DNA of 35,980 bases from an uncultured Ruminococcus sp. (GTDB lineage Bacteria > Bacillota > Clostridia > Oscillospirales > Ruminococcaceae), in the NCBI GenBank assembly GCA_949283135.1, contig CASDRM010000056.1:1-35980 (forward strand). The letters are read 5' to 3'. Positions 32,187 through 35,980 of the stretch are shown piece after piece. The notes under the pieces are model-generated. The model did not search any database, had not been told where the DNA came from, and worked only from the letters and a program-made list of their open reading frames with translations. Each line of letters starts with the position of its first letter. Position 1 is the first letter of the stretch. The position numbers and the translations under genes are program-made.

Positions 32187-32750
32187 ATGTCGAAAATAAG
32201 GCTTATTCACGGCGTATCGGTGGACGATACGCAGGCTCTTCGCAAGGAATACCGGCTTGACGGCGAGACTATCGAGCTGACTCTTTCAGCCGAGGACTAT
32301 AAGGAGTTTTTCAAGCAGGCAGTCAGGCTTTTGCCGGAGCCGGTCTTTTTCTTCCTCGAAATCCCGAGGGAGGATGACGACGAGGGCTACGACACCTACT
32401 ATCTCGACAACTGCACGATACCCGTGGCTGAGGCTATACTCGACAGATACGGCGGGATACTCTTCTCGGACGGAGTTATCCGCTTCGGCTTCGGCTCGCA
32501 TTCGGACGGCAGCGAGATTTATATGCGGGAATATCAGCTTCTGAGCGTATATTCGAGATACATAGACGGCTTCTGCGAGATAGCGCAGGAGCTGGGATAC
32601 CTTAGAAACGATGATTGCGCGAGCATCTGGGATATCCTGAGCGAAAATAACCGAGGCATGAGAGAGTCGGTCGAAAGCGACGACGAGGGCTATATGAACA
32701 TAGTTGAAAATCTCGCCGAAGTGGGAATGTACAAGGCTGACAGGGAATAA
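32187..32750 (+). CDS. Conserved-looking acidic cytoplasmic protein of unknown family
   Basis: I do not recognise this 187-residue protein. It has no signal peptide or membrane span and is strongly acidic, with clusters such as EIPREDDDEGYDTYY and ESVESDDEGYMNI. Predicted mixed alpha/beta sequence contains ILDRYGGILFSDGVIRFGFG and YMREYQLLSVYSRYIDGF. GGGGTGA lies ten bases before the ATG. It ends 54 bases before the xylulokinase gene on the same strand and may be cotranscribed. The spacing, ribosome site and codon use match neighbouring real genes. No function is proposed. Confidence 0.75.
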   Translation: MSKIRLIHGVSVDDTQALRKEYRLDGETIELTLSAEDYKEFFKQAVRLLPEPVFFFLEIPREDDDEGYDTYYLDNCTIPVAEAILDRYGGILFSDGVIRFGFGSHSDGSEIYMREYQLLSVYSRYIDGFCEIAQELGYLRNDDCASIWDILSENNRGMRESVESDDEGYMNIVENLAEVGMYKADRE

Positions 32751-32804
32751 ACTGTAGATCATAACCGGACAACCGGTATAAATATAAGATTTGGAGGAAC
32801 GCAT

Positions 32805-34328
32805 ATGGCATACATTATAGGCATAGACATCGGAACGAGTGGAACCAAGACGGTTCTTTTTGACGAGACCGGCAAGGTCATAGCATCGAATACCATAGAG
32901 TACCCGATGTATCAGCCTCAGAACGGCTACGCTGAGCAGGATCCCGCCGACTGGGCAAACGCCGCCATAAACACTATCAAGGCGGTAATGCAGATAAGCG
33001 GAGTCAACAAGGAGGACGTAAAGGGCATCGGTCTTTCCGGACAGATGCACGGACTTGTCATGCTCGACAAGCAGAACGAGGTAATTCGCCGCTCAATAAT
33101 CTGGTGCGACCAGAGAACAGCTCATGAGGTAGACCAGATGAACGAGATTCTGGGCAGGGAGAAGCTCATCGAGATCACTGCAAACCCAGCTCTTACCGGC
33201 TGGACGGCTGCCAAGATACTTTGGGTAAAGAACAATGAGCCCCAGAATTACGAGAGATGCCGTCATATTCTTCTGCCAAAGGACTATATCAGGTTTGTCC
33301 TGACACACGAATATGCCACTGAGGTTTCGGACGCTTCCGGCATGCAGCTTCTTAATATTGCCGAAAGAAACTGGTCTGACGAGGTAATAGAGCGTCTGGG
33401 ACTCGACAAGTCTATGCTGGGCAAGGTGTATGAGTCCTGCGAGATAACCGGAAGACTCACCAAGCAGATGGCTGAGCTCACCGGTCTGCGCGAGGGAACT
33501 CCCGTCGTAGGCGGAGCGGGCGACAATGCCGCCGCCGCTGTCGGAACAGGCGTAGTCGAGGATGGCAAGGCGTTCACGACAATAGGCACATCGGGCGTAG
33601 TATTCGCTCACACCTCCTCGATGATGTACGATAAGCTCGGAAGAGTGCACACCTGCTGCGCCGCCGTTCCGGGATGCTGGCATGTAATGGGCGTCACCCA
33701 GGGCGCGGGACTTTCTCTTAAGTGGTTCAGAGACAACTTCTGCAACGCCGAGAAGGAGACCGCCAAGCTTATGGATGTAGACACCTATTACCTGATGGAC
33801 AAGGAAACGGACACCGTCCCGATAGGAGCTAACAGGCTTTTGTATCTGCCATATCTGATGGGCGAGAGAACTCCTCACCTCGACCCTGACGCAAGAGGCG
33901 TATTCTTCGGTCTTTCAGCTATGCACACCAAGAAGGATATGCTCAGGGCTGTGATGGAGGGAGTATCCTACTCTCTGCGCGACTGCGTTGAGGTGTTCAA
34001 GCAGATGAATGTTTCTGTATCAGACATGATGGCGTGCGGCGGCGGAGGATCGAGCCCGATCTGGAGACAGATGCTCGCAGACCTCTACGGCTGTCCCGTT
34101 AAGACCGCTTCCTCCAAGGAAGGTCCCGCTCTTGGCGTAGCGATACTTGCCGGCGTGGGCGCAGGACTCTACTCAAGCGTTCCCGAGGCCTGCCGCGAGG
34201 TCATCAAGACTGACAAGATCCAGCAGCCGATAGCTGAGCATATCCCCGAGTATGAGAAGTGCTATCAGCTTTACACCGAGATCTATCCCGCGCTCAAGGC
34301 GTCCTTCAAGAAGCTCGCAAGCATCTGA
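32805..34328 (+). CDS. xylB: Xylulokinase
   Basis: XylB phosphorylates D-xylulose with ATP to xylulose 5-phosphate, feeding the pentose phosphate pathway. The 507-residue FGGY-family protein begins with the phosphate-1 motif GIDIGTSGTKTVLFD. It has the xylulokinase hallmark GLSGQMHGLVMLD, IIWCDQRTAHEV, and the signature GGAGDNAAAAVGTG with the catalytic aspartate. TTIGTSGVVFAH and MACGGGGSSPIWRQMLADL follow in the C-terminal domain. The length is normal. GGAGG lies six bases before the ATG. No xylose isomerase or xylose transporter gene is nearby, so it may serve a pathway encoded elsewhere. A terminator follows. Confidence 0.94.
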   Translation: MAYIIGIDIGTSGTKTVLFDETGKVIASNTIEYPMYQPQNGYAEQDPADWANAAINTIKAVMQISGVNKEDVKGIGLSGQMHGLVMLDKQNEVIRRSIIWCDQRTAHEVDQMNEILGREKLIEITANPALTGWTAAKILWVKNNEPQNYERCRHILLPKDYIRFVLTHEYATEVSDASGMQLLNIAERNWSDEVIERLGLDKSMLGKVYESCEITGRLTKQMAELTGLREGTPVVGGAGDNAAAAVGTGVVEDGKAFTTIGTSGVVFAHTSSMMYDKLGRVHTCCAAVPGCWHVMGVTQGAGLSLKWFRDNFCNAEKETAKLMDVDTYYLMDKETDTVPIGANRLLYLPYLMGERTPHLDPDARGVFFGLSAMHTKKDMLRAVMEGVSYSLRDCVEVFKQMNVSVSDMMACGGGGSSPIWRQMLADLYGCPVKTASSKEGPALGVAILAGVGAGLYSSVPEACREVIKTDKIQQPIAEHIPEYEKCYQLYTEIYPALKASFKKLASI

Positions 34329-34346
34329 TTTTCTTGATTATAAACA

Positions 34347-34383
34347 AAGTCCTCCGAAGCCCTGTGCTTTGGAGGACTTTTTA
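34347..34383 (+). terminator. Rho-independent terminator of xylB
   Basis: AAGTCCTCCGAAGC (34347-34360) pairs with GCTTTGGAGGACTT (34366-34379, with one wobble), followed by TTTT. The next 158 bases up to the MazF gene hold no antitoxin-sized gene. Confidence 0.87.
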
Positions 34384-34541
34384 TGTACGCGCAATGCGCA
34401 TATGGCTAAGTCACCGCGGGACAAATCCGCATACACTATATCAAGGCTCTTCTCCCCTCAGAGCTGAATAACGTACGAACTATTGTCAAGAATACAGATG
34501 AAAGATTTTTACCCGATAATTTCATATAAGGAGAGTTAGCC

Positions 34542-34892
34542 ATGTCAATATACAGGGGAGAAATATATTACGCGGATCTGAGCCCGGTGGTGGGTTCTGA
34601 GCAGGGAGGCGTAAGGCCGGTACTGATAGTCCAGAACGACGTCGGAAACAGGCATTCGCCAACCGTGATTGCCGCCGCGATAACCAGCCAGCGGGATAAA
34701 AGCCACCTGCCCACACACATCGAGATAGGCTCGGGCTCATGCGGTCTTGCCAAGGACAGTATAGTGCTTTTGGAGCAGATACGCACCATAGATAAGCAGC
34801 GGCTCAAGGAGAGAATGGGCGTGCTGGACCAGACCTCGATGAATAAAATCAACGCGGCGCTTCAGGTAAGCTTTGGACTCACCGGGAACTAA
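34542..34892 (+). CDS. MazF/PemK-family endoribonuclease (NdoA-like)
   Basis: This 116-residue protein is a MazF-type toxin that cuts single-stranded mRNA at short sequences. MSIYRGEIYYADLSPVVGSE opens the SH3-like barrel. GGVRPVLIVQND holds the catalytic arginine, and TVIAAAITSQRDK the conserved threonine/serine. LLEQIRTIDKQRL forms the dimer helix. The sequence is closest in style to Bacillus NdoA (EndoA). The expected antitoxin (EndoAI) normally sits just upstream, but only 158 bases separate this gene from the xylB terminator, with no such reading frame. AAGGAGAG lies six bases before the ATG. Toxin activity is inferred from family. Confidence 0.92.
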   Translation: MSIYRGEIYYADLSPVVGSEQGGVRPVLIVQNDVGNRHSPTVIAAAITSQRDKSHLPTHIEIGSGSCGLAKDSIVLLEQIRTIDKQRLKERMGVLDQTSMNKINAALQVSFGLTGN

Positions 34893-34923
34893 GGCGGAGA
34901 GGTTCGCTTACATACAAAAAGCG

Positions 34924-34959
34924 AACAAAAAACCGACCGCCTTGCCAAGGCAATCGGTT
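34924..34959 (-). terminator. Terminator of ricT
   Basis: On the minus strand AACCGA/TCGGTT (34959-34954 with 34936-34931) encloses an inner GCCTTGGCAAGGC hairpin and is followed by TTTTTTG. It may also stop transcription of the converging MazF gene. Confidence 0.8.
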
Positions 34960-34965
34960 CAGTAA

Positions 34966-35823
34966 TTATTCAAGACCCTTCAAAGCCTTGATTTCATCCT
35001 TGTTGACCTTTATTACAGAGTCCTTGATGAGCTTTACCTGCGAGCGGTCAAACACCGTGCTGCCGTCGCTGCCGGCAAGCCTGACGTGAAGCTTGCCTGA
35101 GATGAGGTTCGCGTCTGTGACAACGCCTTTTCCTGACGGAGTCTCTACCACCGCGCCTACCTTCGGCGTAAGCCTCAGGAGCTCCTCATATCCGTCCTGC
35201 TCGTACTTGAGGCAGCACATAAGTCTGCCGCAGGTGCCGGATATCTTTGTAGGATTTAGGGACAGGCTCTGCTCCTTTGCCATTTTAATGGACACTGGCT
35301 GGAACTCGCCTAAGAAGCTCGAGCAGCAGAACTCCCTGCCGCAGACTCCGAGTCCGCCGAGCATTTTGGCTTCATCCCTGACGCCTATCTGTCTCAGCTC
35401 TATTCTGGTGTGGAATACCGACGCCAAGTCCTTTACAAGCTCTCTGAAATCCACTCGGTTTTCTGATGTAAAGTAAAACAGGAGCTTGGAGTTGTCAAAG
35501 GTGCACTCCACGTCGACAAGGCTCATGTTAAGCTTGTATTGAGCGATTTTTTTCTCACAGATACCGAAGGCTTCCTTTTCCTTGAGCTTGTTCTTTTCTA
35601 TCTGATTCAGATCCTCTTCGGTAGCGGTTCTTATAACCGGCTTTAGGGGAGCTACTATCTGGTCGTCCTCAACGACCTTGTTGCCAAGCACTACTTCGCC
35701 GCACTCAACGCCCCGTGCGGTCTCTACTATCACCTTGTCTCCGATTTTCAGCTCTCTGCCGTCGGGGGAGAAGTAGTACATTTTGCCGACGCTTTTGAAT
35801 CTGACTCCGATTATTTCGGTCAT
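34966..35823 (-). CDS. ricT: RicT/YaaT-family PSP1-domain protein
   Basis: RicT (YaaT) is a subunit of the Y-complex with RicA and RicF, which in Bacillus holds [4Fe-4S] clusters and helps RNase Y process mRNA. It was first found through its effect on sporulation phosphorelay. The 285-residue product has the PSP1 C-terminal domain and the cysteine-rich core. GLGVCGREFCCSSFLGEF and TCGRLMCCLKYEQDGYEEL supply the CxxxxCC and CxxxxxCC ligands. An N-terminal KOW-like segment (LKIGDKVIVETARGVECGEV) precedes them. The ribosome site before the ATG 35823 is weak. It is followed at right by the tail of a holB-like gene on the same strand, the standard holB-ricT order. Confidence 0.93.
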   Translation of the reverse strand: MTEIIGVRFKSVGKMYYFSPDGRELKIGDKVIVETARGVECGEVVLGNKVVEDDQIVAPLKPVIRTATEEDLNQIEKNKLKEKEAFGICEKKIAQYKLNMSLVDVECTFDNSKLLFYFTSENRVDFRELVKDLASVFHTRIELRQIGVRDEAKMLGGLGVCGREFCCSSFLGEFQPVSIKMAKEQSLSLNPTKISGTCGRLMCCLKYEQDGYEELLRLTPKVGAVVETPSGKGVVTDANLISGKLHVRLAGSDGSTVFDRSQVKLIKDSVIKVNKDEIKALKGLE

Positions 35824-35895
35824 ACCTTGCTTTTACCATACCGGACTGAGCCTCGTGGGGCTGTAAAGCCGGTGTTTTTCCTTTCTACATAAAAA

Positions 35896-35980
35896 CTATA
35901 TTGAATCCGTCCTCAGCGAAGCGCCAAGGTCGCACATTGTGAGCAGGACATTTGAGTTGCCGGAAAGCTTGTCCGCCGCC
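35896..35980 (-). CDS. holB: C-terminal end of a DNA polymerase III delta-prime-like protein (holB), truncated
   Basis: Reading minus strand from the right edge, one frame gives AADKLSGNSNVLLTMCDLGA and SLRTDSI before a TAG stop (35898-35896). The pattern of asparagine before NVLLTM and the following short helix resembles the C-terminus of clamp-loader delta prime. HolB directly precedes the ricT gene in most Firmicutes. Only 27 codons are visible, so the call rests mainly on position. Confidence 0.55.
   Translation of the reverse strand, partial: AADKLSGNSNVLLTMCDLGASLRTDSI

Noticed and set aside
34403..34468. 21-codon frame (MAKSPRDKSAYTISRLFSPQS) as an antitoxin for the MazF-type gene
   Set aside because: Too short for a known MazF antitoxin and has no ribosome site.
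1..35980. CRISPR arrays, tRNA or rRNA genes, insertion sequences
   Set aside because: No regularly spaced direct repeats, tRNA cloverleaf with CCA end, rRNA-like stretch or transposase frame was seen on either strand.

Overview
The window is 35,980 bases of moderately GC-rich DNA with a typical low-GC Gram-positive (Firmicutes) gene set, most likely from a gut-type member of the Clostridia. The evidence is a valS gene behind a T-box leader, MgtE, RmuC, RicT/YaaT next to the tail of a holB-like gene, a MazF-type RNase, strong GGAGG ribosome binding sites, and many sigma-A promoters with exact 17-base spacers. Most genes use ATA heavily for isoleucine. The species cannot be fixed from the sequence alone.

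Layout. 1-1022 is the 3' part of a Gfo/Idh/MocA oxidoreductase. 1071-2184 (-) is a two-gene unit: a small membrane protein and a flavin-reductase-like protein. 2379-3746 (-) is the Mg transporter MgtE, with a ~165-nt structured leader. 4253-5371 is prfB (RF2, no programmed frameshift). 5408-5860 (-) is a CmpB-type membrane protein. 5978-9044 is a promoter, a long T-box leader and valS. 9111-10418 is a CPBP protease-like membrane protein with an extra C-terminal domain. 10538-13138 is a complete polar amino acid ABC transporter operon (binding lipoprotein, permease, ATPase) ending in a terminator.

13216-15822 is a small accessory island. It has a MarR regulator, a MATE efflux gene inactivated by a frameshift plus a nonsense codon, and a cytidylate-kinase-like protein. 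Near-identical operator-like inverted repeats precede both marR and the MATE gene, and isoleucine codon use differs from the neighbours. 16222-17037 (-) is an amidohydrolase, divergent from a six-gene operon at 17151-24481: acyl-CoA synthetase, Na+/solute symporter, IorA, IorB, phenylacetate-CoA ligase-like protein and a double-ACT protein. This set fits interconversion of aryl acetates, aryl-acetyl-CoA and aryl 2-oxoacids. Direction (aromatic amino acid fermentation or reductive salvage) is not settled by sequence.

24689-27640 is a fused MacB-type ABC exporter. 27752-30428 is a metal operon: a free HMA metallochaperone and a highly diverged P1B-type ATPase whose DKTGT motif reads DMTGT. Then come rmuC (-), a possible small membrane protein (-), a 187-residue protein of unknown family, a xylulokinase, a MazF-type RNase with no visible antitoxin, ricT (-), and the C-terminal end of a holB-like gene (-) at the right edge.

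The observations most worth a second look are the DMTGT ATPase and its palindromic promoter, the aryl-acid operon, the unrecognised mgtE leader, the decayed MATE gene that keeps its operator, the 45-base tandem duplication in the permease, and the enlarged valS T-box leader.
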